The position numbers and the translations under genes are program-made. Positions 45,895 through 59,000 of a DNA stretch of 64,000 bases are shown one piece after another; within the stretch, counting starts at the first letter, position 1, and every line of letters begins with the position of its first letter. Source of the DNA: Turbatrix aceti (Eukaryota; Nematoda; Chromadorea; Rhabditida; Panagrolaimidae); assembly GCA_963969345.1 (NCBI GenBank), contig OZ017769.1, forward strand, positions 4,777,725 to 4,841,724, given 5' to 3'. The notes beneath the pieces are model-generated. The model was given only the letters and a program-made list of their open reading frames with translations, made no database searches and had not been told where the DNA came from.

Positions 45895-48800
45895 TCACTG
45901 GGAGACAGCAGCGAGATTCGGCACCGAGAACTGCGGAGGATTCCGGAAGCGAGCTTCGACGTGCGTGAGTGCTTCGATATGCTTTTTGAATTCGTCCTGA
46001 AACCCCGCGTATAAAAAAATTTTTTTTTTCAACAAATAAAAATCTCACCTGAGTCCCCATCCTGACGTGGCACACGGAGCACTCGTAGTGGATTTGGAGC
46101 AACTTGAAGGACTTTCCCTCGACCGAGCTGCAGAAGAGCTTCTGGTGGGTGTCCAGACTCACGCTCTGCTGGAAGGTATGGCTGCAGCCAGGACACGCGC
46201 ATCCGACCTCGGATGTCACCGCGCGGGCACACGCGAAATCGTCTTCGCTGATCTTGTTTCTCAAATCGGCTAGACTGAGGCCGTCCTGGGTAAACTTGGT
46301 GAACTCTTTTCCGGCTGCGAGATCGCTCGAGATCTGCGCCATGACGGCCGGCGGAATCTGAAGTGCCGCAATCGGGACGCCGATGACGGCAGCGTCGTAC
46401 ATTGGCAGGGAGGCGCCGTTGGGGATGCACATCATGTTGTAGGGATACCCGCCGACGAGAGCCTCGTTGGAGACCGACTGCGGTTTTCGGATACCCGAGT
46501 CCCGAACAGCGCGGGCCCGTTGGCGACTGGAAAGGTCGGTGGCGCCGAAGCCGGGCGAGACGGATTTTCCGTTGGAGAGCATGTCCTCGACGCCACTTGA
46601 CGACGATCGCTTGTTTTCGCCGACGTTGCGGATGTTGAACCGATCCGAGAGTTTTCTGAAAAAATGGAAAATTATCAAAACTCCCAAAATAAAAGAAAAA
46701 CTCACGAAATGTGTCCTCCGGTGAAGATGTGGTCCTGCATCGTGACTTTGCCCCGCGGAGTGTCGAGGAAGTTGACGCCGCACATGAGACAGTGGTCGGG
46801 ATCCGTCTTCGGCAGATCCTCATCCCCGGTGACGCTTCGGCACTTTCGCTCTTTGGCCCGGGCGTTTTGGAACCAAACCTGCACTACGCGCTTGTTGAGT
46901 CCTATTTCGCGGCCCAGCATGTCGCATTCCGTCATGGAAGGGGTTTTGTAGTCGTTGAAGAGAGCCTTCATCACGTAGACCTGCTGGGGCGTCAGGTGGG
47001 TACGGTAGCGCTTCGCTGCAGCAGCAGCCGCGGCCGCCGATGCTGATGCCGAGCTGGACGATCCATTATTCGACATCCCGCCGTTGAGAGCGCCAGGCTG
47101 AGGACTGCCGGACGAACACATGCTCCCGGGGGCCGAATTGGCAAACAGGCTGCTGGCAAGGAGTCCTGGGGACACAGTCATCACAGAAGACAGGTCAAAA
47201 TCCGTATCGAAGAACGAAGGCGTCGAATCGCGGCGATTGTGTCCGTTGTACTCGTTTGGGGGACTGGTTGTCACCGATGAAGACAGATCCAACGGCGGAG
47301 GGTTTTCCGACATCGAAGTTGACAGTTCCGCTTCCGGCAGAGAGTCAACGTCGATGTTTCCCGCTCGATCCGGATGCCGAGAGGCCAGGTGATCGATCAG
47401 GGCGTGCCGTTGATGGAAAGCCGATCCGCAGAGAGGACACCGCTTGCAGAAGCTGCTATGACCCATCTGCTGGTTCTCCAGCATCTTTGACAGCGTCTCA
47501 TTCGGCTGAACCGTGCAATTCGTATTCGGAGCCGTCAGAAACTTGAGGAGTTCTTCCGAAGTCGTCGGCAGCTGAACAGACTGCCCAGCAGCCCCCGAAT
47601 TGGATGCAAAGAGCTGAGCGAGGGTTTCCATCGCGTTTGACGTAGAAGACGAGTTCTCTCCATGCCCACCGTAGTTCGGAGGCGTCAGCGAAGAAGCAGA
47701 AGTCACCGCGCCGGGAGCCATGTCGTACGAAGTCGTGGGTTTCTCCTCGTCGCTCAGCGATCCATCAACGGATTTGTTATCCGTCTGCTGGGCGTCGTTG
47801 TCATTGACGTAGCATACCTTCTGCTGGTGCTGGATGAGCTCGTAGTAGCGCGGGAAGACAATCGAGCACCGCTTGCACTGGAAATTCTGCCCCGGAGTTC
47901 GGACAAATCGTTCATTATTGTCCAGATTCGGCGTGTTCTCGTAAATCTTCCGGGCCTTCTGCCGCGCGTTCTGGAACCAGACAACAATGACCCGCGGCGA
48001 GAGATTCAGCTTCTTAGACAGCATTTCTAGGTCGTCGTCTTTGGGGTACGCCTGTTTGTCGAAGAACTGCTGCAGCGTCCGGAGTTGAACGTCGGTGAAT
48101 CGGGTTCGGTTGGCGCGTCTGCCGCTGCCGGAAGACACCGGCATCTGCTGATTATTATTATTATTATTATTATTATTCGATGCAGACATCGTCGAGCCGA
48201 GATTCTCCAGTCCGGAGGGAGTGGACCCGCCACCGCCGCCCATCGAAGAAAACATCGCGGCCAGGGGATTTGCAGCCGCGGCCGCAGCCATAGCAGCCGC
48301 CGGATCGCCGCCACCGAAGCCCGCCACGCCCTGGTTGAAGAAGGCAAACGGGTTGTTCATCAAGTTGTTGTTCAGCGCCTTCAGCGTTGCGAGAAACTCA
48401 TTGGCCAGCTCGGGAGCCGGGGTATTCGCCTGCGGAGTCGGGGCTTCGACCGGTTCGGCTTTGACGGTAGCTTGGACGGGTTGAGGGGATACAGACTTCT
48501 CGAGCAGCTTTTCGGGTCCAGGAACAACAGCTGAGCTTCCAGCAAGGCAGTCGGACGTGCTTCGAGGCGAAGTTGAGGCAGACTGAGTGTTGCTGCTCGC
48601 CTCGAAGGATTCTGTCTTCACGGGGAGAATCTTGGCTTCACCGGTCTTCTCGTAGGTGTCGAGATCGATGCTCATCTGGGGTGGGATGTTGAAGTTGTAG
48701 GGGCTGTCCTTGTCTCGTTGGCGCTCCTGAAAAAAAAACAAAAAAATTTAAAATGATTCAAAAAAAAATTTCGTACCTTGAAAAGCGTATTCCTAAACCA

Positions 48801-49949
48801 ATGCTTGATGACTTTCTCGGCAAGACCCGTCTTCTGACTCATCTCCTTGACCTGTGCCTCGGAGGGTGAATTATTGATGTCAAAATACGTCTTGAGCACC
48901 CTCAACTGGTCATCCGTAATCTTTGTCCTGGCACGTCTCTGCTGGCCGAGAGCCGCTGCAATGTCCGCGGCGTTCGGCATGCCCTGGGACGTCGAGGAAG
49001 GCGGATTCACGCCACCGCCATGCAGACCACCCGAAAACATGAGTTCGGGGTTCATCATTCCAAGGAGAGGATTCATCATGCCAAAACCACCCGACATGGC
49101 CATCTGCATCATCGCCGCCGCCGCTGCGTTGCTCGCGTCGAAGGCCGGCGTCGTCGCAGCCGATGAAACCGTCGACGAAGGCCTCGACGACTTGTGCGAT
49201 GCCTGGGTGGTCGGTGCGAGACCGGACATTAAATGCGGAGCCCGGGTTCCCCTGAGGGAGGACGTGATTTCCTCCAGCTTGATTCTCTTCAATTCTGGAG
49301 CGTCATTGACGACCTCGTCGTTGTCTTCGATGGCGCGCTTGAGTTTCTCGCTGAATTGCTGAACGGCTTCCAGCGGGATGGAAGCCGTGCCGTGCGCGGA
49401 AGCTGCGTGGGCCCTCAGGAGCCAGATACTTCCAAAATCCAAGTTACAATTCGGGCAATTGACCCGCAAAAGCTCAGCCAACACTGCATCGTCGAGTCGC
49501 TCGATTTGGGCCCGTTTCGATCGGATATCCTTGAAAAACTGCTGTACAAGATCGATGCCAAAGTCCTCCAGCGTGACCCAGAGACTCTTTCCCGTCCGGG
49601 GTTCGTCTGCGACAATGGCTTCCTCATCTGGGGTCGGCGAATTCGCCGTGCCGGGGCCATTTGAGTTGAGTGGACTCGGTTCACGGGAAGAAAGAGGCTG
49701 TCTGTTCAACAAACTCTGCAGGACACCGGAAAGGTCAGGTGGCATGCCGTTCTCTGCATTTTCGGGATTGAAAGCGTTGAAGAAGGGCAGCTGGCCGCTG
49801 GCTGCCATCTGGAGCACCGCGCTCAGCGGCGAGGAAGCAGCGTCCGCGGGCTCGCATTTGCGCTTCCTGATCGCGGAGATCGCCGCTGCCGCAGCCGACG
49901 ACGCTACGTCCATTGCCGTTGTCGTCGTCGATTCGCTGCTGTTTTTCAG
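45895..49949 (-). CDS. zfh-2: ZFHX/ZFH-2-type zinc-finger homeobox transcription factor (N-terminal part not in model)
   Basis: Large nuclear transcription factor of the ATBF1/ZFHX3 family. Exons in gene order 49949-48777, 48726-46706, 46655-46049 and 45996-45895 encode about 1,300 residues to the stop. Three homeodomains are seen. HD1 (about 48945-48705, split by an intron) has [20 protein letters not shown], followed by SPYNFNIPP as in ZFHX proteins. HD2 lies at about 48120-47940 ([15 protein letters not shown]) and HD3 at about 47015-46845 ([15 protein letters not shown]). Six C2H2-like fingers lie at about 49465-49400, 47885-47815, 47445-47380, 46795-46710, 46205-46140 and 46085-45950. 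Alanine, asparagine (TTA repeat at 48151-48178) and glycine runs separate them. The frame is open from the first acceptor, before the first ATG at 49913, and the family has many more fingers upstream, so this is probably only the C-terminal part. Confidence 0.9.
48151..48178. repeat. (TTA)n microsatellite coding for poly-asparagine
   Basis: A pure TTA/ATT run in the plus strand, read as AAT codons in the homeobox gene; it gives a run of nine asparagines upstream of HD2. Length polymorphism is likely. Confidence 0.85.
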
Positions 49950-52900
49950 CTGAAAAAAATATCGTCATTAGGATGGTTTCAGGAAAAAAAAACGAAACAA
50001 AACACTGCAAACAGTCTCGAAATAGTCCAAACTCGTAAAAGTCATCAAAAAATGAATTTTTATATTGATGATTATTTTATGGGCGATTATCATCTGTTTT
50101 GTCCCTAATTCCCTTTCCCGGGGCGAGCTGCGCTGATTGAATTGACGAGCGCGCTGATAACCGTCAATTAACACTCAATTCGAGGGGATCATTGGTTTCG
50201 TGTACAAAAAACGTCTGCTAGAAGACCGGAAACCGATAATTTTGATAACACACCGTACTTTCATCTCGTAATACATAAAAAAACGATAAGGCTATCATGT
50301 TTTCGTAAATCGAAGCAACCGGACAAATAAATAGTACAACGTCGAAGAAATCAGTGAAAAAAACAACCCCAATCAACACGTCGCGAATTTATTCATTCAG
50401 TTGACAACCCGGGCGACAATTAGGGCCGATCGCCCGGTTGGTTAAGCTCGTCGTTGACGCTGGTGCTCGTCATGGGCGGACTGATAATAAATAAGACCTC
50501 TCGCAAACGAAAAAAAACAAAACAAAACAAACACGGGTGAGGTGGGGGCAGAGAAACGTGCGTAGCCGCCAATTATCAGTCATCAGTCAGTCAGAGTCCA
50601 CTCACTCACTCACTCACTCAGAATCACATCAAGTTGTTTAGCAAAGCAACAAAGTCGTTAACTGGCCGCGCGACCAGTCAGTCAACCGACCGAGAAGGGC
50701 AAAATGAGGGAGTTGAACCCTTCGAATTTAAATAGAAACGCAAATCCAAGTCTACATAAATCCTCTTTCGGGGGGCCAGAGGGAGAGGATGCAATTTGTC
50801 AAATTGCAATTACCATTTATGACAAACTCAGCTCATCCAGGCCAGCAAGAGTCAATCGCAAATGCCTCCTGCTTCAAGGGCAGGCTGTCAGAAGGCGCTA
50901 GAACATACGTAGGTACCGGTGCCATCGCCTAAGGGGTCTAGGTGACGGCCACCGTGTCCGGCTCAATCGGAGCGCTTCATCCTCCTAATTGGTGTGAAAA
51001 GCGCGCAAAAATTAACAAACATCCAACATCCAGCAACCAGGGTCCCTACGCACCCGCCTGTTGCCCCCACGTCGGCCGTCGGTTGCCCCCATCATCCAGA
51101 AGGAGAGAAGGGGAAAAAATTTGAGGCAGCAGGCTGGATATTTAAAAGCCACCAATTAGCTCATTTGGCCAAGCTGCGCGTGTTCCCACTGACTTCTCGC
51201 TGCCGACAGCTCACAGCTCTGTGCTGCCATTTTCGTCAAATCACTCCTCTCTGATGGCGGCGGCGGTGGTGGTGGTGGTGTAGGGTCCATTTAGTGTCTG
51301 TCTAGTTAGTTAGCGCAGAAGCCAACGCTGACGCCGCCGCGTTTAACTATTTGCCAGGCTGTAATCTCGTCAGCCGGTTGGTTGTTTGGCTGGCAATTGG
51401 CAAAGCTCATTAACGCCCCAGGAAAAGAAGACGCGTCATTAGGCGGCAGTACAACCCCAAACTTTTTCAACTTTTTTTTTTCCAGTTCAGTCCCGACCCT
51501 GAACTCCGATGATGACTCAGCCAGTCCAGTCGCCTGGAACAGGGCAAATCAGGGGAAAGCGAGATAACGCAGCAGACACCTCGACGTCAGTGTCAGTTCT
51601 CTCGTGATTTCAACGACACAGACTCTAAGTTCGCAACTTTTTTCGCACAGCACGACAAACAACACGGGAAAGCTGCTTCGAGGAAAGCTGCCATAAATAT
51701 GCCAGTAATTTGTTTAGCTGGTCTAATTTACCATTAACTAGTTAGGCGCCGTGCCGTGGTGCGCTGCGCATTGGTTGTGGCTGGTTGCGAGTCAGGCGGT
51801 AGCCGGGGCAGGGGCGGGAAGAGGCGCAGCGCAACTTATGGGGAAAAAAAAATATTTTTATAAGTTTAAACGCCTGCGCGCAGACTCAAATCGTCAATGA
51901 CGACCTAATGACCGGGCCGGGCCAGCCATCGAAGAAGGAGAAGAAGAAGCGGCGCCAAAGAGTGAAAATGAGTGACTCCGCAGGGCTTTAACTAATTTTC
52001 ATGGCCTAAGCAAACTCCAGAGAGTTACGAAAGTATTCGTTCATTCGTCGGTCGGTCGGCTGGGGCTCGAAACAAACAAGGCACGCCGGTCGAAATCACA
52101 TCAAAGACCCGAACGAACGAACGAACGAAAAAAGGAAAGGCGCGGCTTCTGGGAAAACACCACGAAGTCGACGTCGACTTAGCAAAATTCCGTGACGCAG
52201 CAGATAACGAACTCTCCTCACACTCGACTCGTGTCACATCGGGGCCATTACATTACGCTAATCAGCAGAGAGGAATCGAATCGTTAGTTAGCGTCCAAGA
52301 AACAGAAACTCGTGCATACACGCGCTTTGCAAAAAAACAGAAAATACAAAGCAAGCACAGTTTCGTGTTTGAGCACTGTTTTAATAAATCACCTCCTGCT
52401 CATTTACAAACGCCAACAGTGTAAATAAACAGGGGCGAACAACGTTTTCGAAGGCACCTCTGCTCGGCGTCTGGGGTGGGGTGGGGGTCGGTTGCAACAT
52501 GTGCACGTGGTGATGGGTGTCCAGACAACCTCCCGGAACGCCGACAATGACAATGACAAATACCCACAAATTTCTATACCCCGGCGGTGGTGGTGGTGGC
52601 AATTATGTATCTGCCGCCGGTGAAAATGTCAAAAATCAAATCGAGTAGTCATTACTTACGGTCGCGTTTGGTAATGATCATGAGGACAGACGACAGTCGA
52701 CGCTGACGCGCAACAATCAACCTCAACTTTTCGCGGGTGAGGGTGACTCGGACAAAATCATCGGCAATAAAGAGAGGGCACGTGGGATTGGTAAAATCGA
52801 ATCGTGTCAGGGCAGGTCATTAAAACAGCGTGCGTGCGGTACTAATGAAGGCAGACAGAAAAGCAAGCGCAAAAACAAAACAAAGGCAAAGGCAAAAAAA

Positions 52901-55900
52901 GTGCGATCACTTACTCGCAGAGTCCAAATCGTGTGACTTTCACCAGACAAAAACTTGGGAGTGGGGGACAAATGAGTTCGAGTTCGAAAAAGTAGACAAG
53001 AAAGTCAACGCGCGGCTCGCGTGCGAAGAGCGTGAGTCCAATCTGCTTCCTCAATGAACGAAACGAACAAAACTTGACAACAACGCTCATTCATTACCGC
53101 ACAAAAGATTTCTTCAAAATTTGCGCTCGCTTTCCTGCGATTGGCTGTCCTATGGACGCGTCTGTCATTAGCAAGATGAGATGGGATGACGGTCTCGTCT
53201 CGTGGAACGAGCGGGTGACGATCACGAGAAAGAGAAAGAGAGGCCCCTCCCCTTCTTCTACCTGGATTGCGGTGCGCGCAGGAGACAGACCCAAGACCCA
53301 CCCGGCTGGCAGGAGACCATAAAATCCCAAAACCCAGCTCCAAATCAAAGCGCGCCCTCCCCCCCTCCGTAATGGCATCACCGTCGACGGTGACAGCGTA
53401 ATTCGGGTGCCATTGTGGCTCAAACAGGTGCCAACGCGGAGAATTCTCCTCTCGACCGTTTCCCCTTCCTGGGCAATTGAGGAGGGGGGGTCTCAATTGC
53501 ACTCCTGACTGAGTATAAAATAACTCTCCAAATGGAGTGCCATTAAGCGGGGCGGCAAAACCAAATGTCGTCGTCAATCGCCAAATCGGCCCAAAACAAA
53601 GGGGGTCCCCAATTTTTGCCATTGAGCCCGGGGACAATAATTTTGGGGATAGAGAGAATAATATTATACATGACGAATAGCCCTTCGGCTCTCGCAACGA
53701 CGAACTAAATATCATAACAAAAAGGCTGCTTATTACCATAATCAGTCGGGGTACAAACATTTGCGGAATGCAGCAGCCACGCTGGATGCAGCCTGATAAA
53801 CCCGCGCTTGCTCGCTCGCTCCCACCCCCGCCTACCCAGATGCATACCTGAGGTGTCCCGTGAATCCCCCACCCCCCTGACAATAAAAACAAAACAAAAC
53901 AAAAAACGAATCAATCTTAATCGAGCCGCCCGGGCAGGAATGAGCACAAAAGAGAGACACACGCGAGTTCGCCTTACAAAAGCCAGTCCTCGGCCCTCGG
54001 CTCATTACGCAGCAGCCGTCTCCGGCTGTCGACAGAGACTATTTCCCTCCTGCGCCTGCGTGAGTGTCTGTGTGTGCCTTTTCTTCGCCAATCAAGGTAA
54101 CCACACCGCTCAAGCCTAATTGCGGGGTAATAAATAAGAGAATGAGCAATTTTCGGCAAAATGTCAAAATCGGTCGTTTTTGGTTTTTGACTCTGCGTGC
54201 ATGCGACGACACCGCCCTCCTTCCCATCGGGGGCGAATGGGGGCAAAGACCTGATCGCCTCTCGTTCCTCGCCGACGGCACGGAAGCGAGTGCCGTACCA
54301 AAGTCGGCGTCAAACAGTTTGTAAATCTGTTTGAATGCCGTAACTAACTAGATAAATAACTAACTTCATCCGTTACTCTCTCTCTTCGTCTGTAAACTAG
54401 TGGGGTCCTAGGAGGCGGCTGTATCGCGCCACTACTATTTTTCTGTACATAAAACCCGCACGACAACCACAACCACAACCACGACGATGAAGTCGTCGTC
54501 GTCCATCGTTCTCTAATTGGTTCTATTTTGTGTTGTTGCATCAAAATGAATGTGAAAATGAGAAACGACCCCACAACTGCAGTGCCTGGTGTGCCTTCGC
54601 ATGATCGTTTTGTTCCTGCTCCCCCCGAAAAGACATGGCGAGGCATCATTACCACAATTGTCTAAATCGTTTGCGTTTTTTTTTGTTAAATTTATATTTA
54701 TTTCCAAAAAAAACAACAATCTCCTCCCTTCTCTTCCTAGGACTACGTTGGCCTCGGGCCCAATCAAGGACAGGACAGAGGACACGGTCGCGGTTGACGA
54801 TGGAATGGGCTGGCTACAGTATCACCGGAGTTCAATTAACCGACGTCTTCGGTCCTCGCACTTAACTAACGCACCTTGATGCAAATGAAAGTTATTAGAC
54901 AAGTTTCAAAAAAGTCCAAAGACAAAAACCGGAAAGGAAAGTTGCTTGAGACTCACGTTGGTTGCACCTCCTCACCTCGCACGCGCCCCCGGCCGTGGTT
55001 CCCTTTTGCGGTTATCCAGGCGCAAAAGGGAAGAGGGCAGGCTGGTTTGCGGCCGGTCGCGTCATCCCTCAAACACTCAATTTCGCCAATTTAGGGGCGA
55101 ACAATCCAAAAATATTCAAATTAACTGCAACAATCCTCTTCGCGCCGCACGAATGGATCCGAACAAAGCAGCGCACGAGTCTGCAGGCTGGTGGCAACCG
55201 ACGATCACGGACATATTTATCTACAATTCGATTTGGCTGGTTGTTAATTTGTCTCCGGGAGCTTATCGAGACTTCTGACTCATCAAAAAAAATCACTGAC
55301 GAAATCAGAGAGAAGCCAGTATCGTTAGAAACCGAGATCAACGCTCACATGCGTCCTCCTAGCCTCCAGTCAACTATCTAGTTCCCGCTCATTCATCTCT
55401 TCTGCCTCTGGCTGATCAAAGACAAAGCCGCGCTGAATCATTCACCGCTTTCGATTTCAGCCGGCCATAAATGAATGACCCAGCTCGGGGAGATTATCTG
55501 ACGACGCCCGCCGACGTGACTGTTGACTGACTCGGAGTCAATCACGTCCGCTTACGGAATCCTCCTGCAGGTGCATGAGCAAAGCCAAAAACAATCAACA
55601 AAACAATCAGCGTCGATGGGGGGGGGGGAACAAGACAGACACACGATTGCCCAAAGAAGTTGTTGATCTCTTGCTTGTCTCTTACCTGGGCGCGGGCTTC
55701 ATAATCAACGCGCGCACACACACGCTAATGAAGAGGTTCCCCCTGATTAATCATCTATTAACAACACGATCTGCCTGATAACAGCACCACTGACGACTAA
55801 CATAAGCACGCACCTTTTCCGGAAACAAGCAAGCAGTTAATCACGCGTGCCACTTGGTTGCCGCGCCTAATTGTGTCACCACCGAGAATGAGGCCTCCGG

Positions 55901-56000
55901 CTTCCACAAAACCCGTTAGAATCCCCTATTTGACCTCTCCTCCGGCTGTAAGTTGTCCGTTGATCAAAAATAAAGTGTCCACGACACAGTTTCACCTTTT
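49950..56000. other. gene-free region, left half (likely zfh-2 intron or regulatory DNA)
   Basis: No exon or gene is convincing in this stretch. Simple repeats: CTCA run at 50601-50620, GGC/GGT run near 51254-51280, AACG run near 52106-52126, GGT run near 52583-52599, poly-G at about 55617-55628. The longest ORF (295 codons, minus strand, 53005-53892) has no domain, an odd composition and no splice context, so it is not called. Confidence 0.5.
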
Positions 56001-59000
56001 CCTTTTTTTGTGTCGTTCAAGTATGACATTGGGGAAAGAAACAGAAGGAAAAATGGAGTCTTGTTTCAACTTTCGCAGTGGCGTCGAAGAAGTCAACCGG
56101 CGGAAAAAAAAAGTTTCTTTACACACTCGTCAGGAGGAGAGACAAAGAAATTGTCGCCGAGAGTGAGTAGTGAACAAGCGACAAAGTTGGTGGTAATGAC
56201 GACAGAAAAGAGCGAGATCTCGTCGCCTTTCCCAAAAACAAGAAGCCGAATGAATCGCATCAAATTACTGCTTTTCACCTGTTGATATTATCTATGGTCT
56301 CTTCTCTCTTTTCTTGGGCCCAAGTATCCATCCAGTACATCATCGTAATTCATGTTTTTGCGTCAATGAGTGATGACGACGAGGACGCCGGTGGTGGAGG
56401 TGGTGTGCAAGAGGTGTGCGCGCTTCTGTGTGATGGATGCTATGCACACAATTGACACATCAGACTTCGCCACTCCACTACACTCGAGATCCGGCTTAAC
56501 AATTCCCTAATCAAATTACCTGAGCGCATTTACCTACATACACCTTTCTTCGCACTTTGGCGACCGTTTTTGCCCAGCCAAAGTGCGAATCACTGTGCAA
56601 GGGGAGCTATTTGGAAATCTAACATTAAACGAAGCAAACGTTTGTTTCGAGTACAAATTAAACGAGCAAACAAATAAACGCATGCCGCCAGGTTTGGACC
56701 GGGACTGTCGATGAGCACCGATGCTCATCATCGCAAATCACGGAAATTATTCATTATTCAATAACAACTCCTGCCCCGAACAAATGGCCACCCTGTTGCC
56801 TCCGCGGAAGGGAGGGATCGGATCGCTCGCGCTCGCGCATTTATTTAAATTAAACAATTCCGGTCGGCTCATTACGAAAACGAGGCAAATGCGGGTGTAA
56901 TAATCATCGACGATCTCCTCGCCGCGTGCATACTAATTGGGTATGGGCACGGAGTCTCTCATTGTTTGTCCCTGATCCCATCCCGCAGGCTCAGCTGCCC
57001 GGAGGAGACAATAAAAGTCACAAACACGCGATTTCGATTGCGACAAAGCGACCGACCGCCTGGCCAGCCGTGTTAGGTGGGGCTCTACAAAGGGGCAACA
57101 ACTAATGAGCTGCAGGTCGACCATCACGGGAGTGCAATGCATGCAGACTCTTCTCATTAACAAGCCTCCCTCACCTGCCCTGTCCTGTCTACTTCCCGTG
57201 CTGCAAAAAAAAAATCAACAAAGCAGCGCGCTCTCGCGCCTCACTCCAAATTAAGCCCGCCGTCGTCTGTCTAATTCGTTTGATCAAGCCACAGGTGCAA
57301 TGAGCCGGCTGAATTGATCCAGCGCCAAACAATGACCACAAAAAGCAGTGCAACGACGACGATGATGGAAAATGATGGAGAGGAGCATTATCTAATAAAC
57401 CTTTCCTCCTCCACGGCAGGCACCCGACATTTTTGAGCGACGTCGCAAAACAAAGGGATTTGCGTCGACTGATAAGGCGACCGACCGAAGAGACGAAGTT
57501 CGTTTAAAAAAACACACCGTTACTTAATTCTGGTTCACGCGAAAATAGCAAGCAAGCAGTCAAACTTGTTAAGCGGATTGAAGGACAAAAAATTTTTGTT
57601 TTGCAAGGACAACAGAATAAATACCTATGCGCATAAAAAGGGGCGATCCACCGCGTCCAATCAAGGAAGGCATGACGGGGCAATGAGCGACAGAAAACAG
57701 AAAAAAAATGGGGGGAAGAAAGAACAGACGCCCGCCGGCCAGCCTGACCGCGGTAGAGAAGAAAGGCGTCAGAACTTCTTGATATGCTTTTTCCAAACTG
57801 TGCAAACATGCCCCATAAACAAGGCAAATAACAAAACACCCCTCTCCCCACCCAACACCGGAGTCCGTCCGCCGTGGCGGCTCGGCTGACTGTCACCCGG
57901 CGTGGTGGTGGTGGGGATCGTATTGTTTCGTCTTCATCATCACCCCAGCCCCGCACTACACTCATCATGTATCCATTGCACGAATCAAACTGCCCGGGTG
58001 CCAACGTGCGAATGAATCCCAACGCCAAGTACTCACTCATCTGCTAAAACACTAACCGTAAAGTTCTTCGGCGAAAATGAATAAATTACGTGGTGCTTGA
58101 CTTCTGCGAGGAGGCAGGCGTCCGCCCCTCTCCACGTACAATTTACCAGTACGATGTACTAAAATCTCTCATTTCGACACTCTGCGTTTGTTTTCACGCC
58201 TACTTAGTGGTGCGCCGCGCGCCTTTTTGTGACTGTACCCGGTCCGAACAAATTGACAAATTTAACGTTTGTCATTCTCATTCGTAATCGGCGCAAATAA
58301 ATATAAATTAAACGAAAACCCTCAAATCGTACTCCTTTGTCGAAAAGTACACCTCACTTGTGTACGTGTGTGCGACCGTGAGATCCAATCCAGAGGGGGG
58401 ACGGAATTGCAATTCATATGCAATTAGTCGTCGTAGATGACGGGAATGGGTGGTGTTAAGGAGAACGGTGGTCGTGGTCGTGGTCGGTGTCGTGCGTATG
58501 CACACACGCGCGCATGCCCCAGGCAAGGGGAAGAAAGACAAAGAGGTGGACCGCTCATTTGCCGAGAGCGAGCGAAAGCCGACCAATGAGGAGGGCCTGT
58601 CATCGTCATCGGCAGAGCACGCGCGCGCTCGTTGATGAGTCGTTCCCCGTTAATGAGCGGGCAGCGAAAGACAAACGACGCCCGACCGACCGCCCGAAGC
58701 AGAGAAGCTACCGTTTCCCCGGGTAAAAAAGGAAAAAGCGAAAAAAGTGGGAAAACTCAAGTGGAACAACTTCCAGCATCTTTCATCGCCGCCGGAGCTA
58801 CTTAGCACCTCATCCGACGCCTCAGCTAGGCAATGAACGCGCCGGTGTTATTCAACAACAAAAAAAAGCAACAACACGGCTGGCTACTCAAAGAGGAGGT
58901 AATAGAAGTAATAGAATCCCCGTCCTCCCGGTCGGTGGTGGTGCTAACAAACAACTCAGCCGGACAACTCAGCAAGTGCGCCGCTTCGGCCGCAAAACAG

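Noticed and set aside
46029..46823. 264-codon minus-strand ORF
   Set aside because: Alternative frame over zfh-2 exons; the correct frame carries the zinc fingers and homeodomain-linked sequence.
53005..53892. 295-codon minus-strand ORF
   Set aside because: No recognisable domain, irregular composition, no splice context and no plausible start signal; long chance ORFs are expected in this GC-richer non-coding region.
57504..58040. 178-codon minus-strand ORF
   Set aside because: No domain, low-complexity neighbours, no conserved features.
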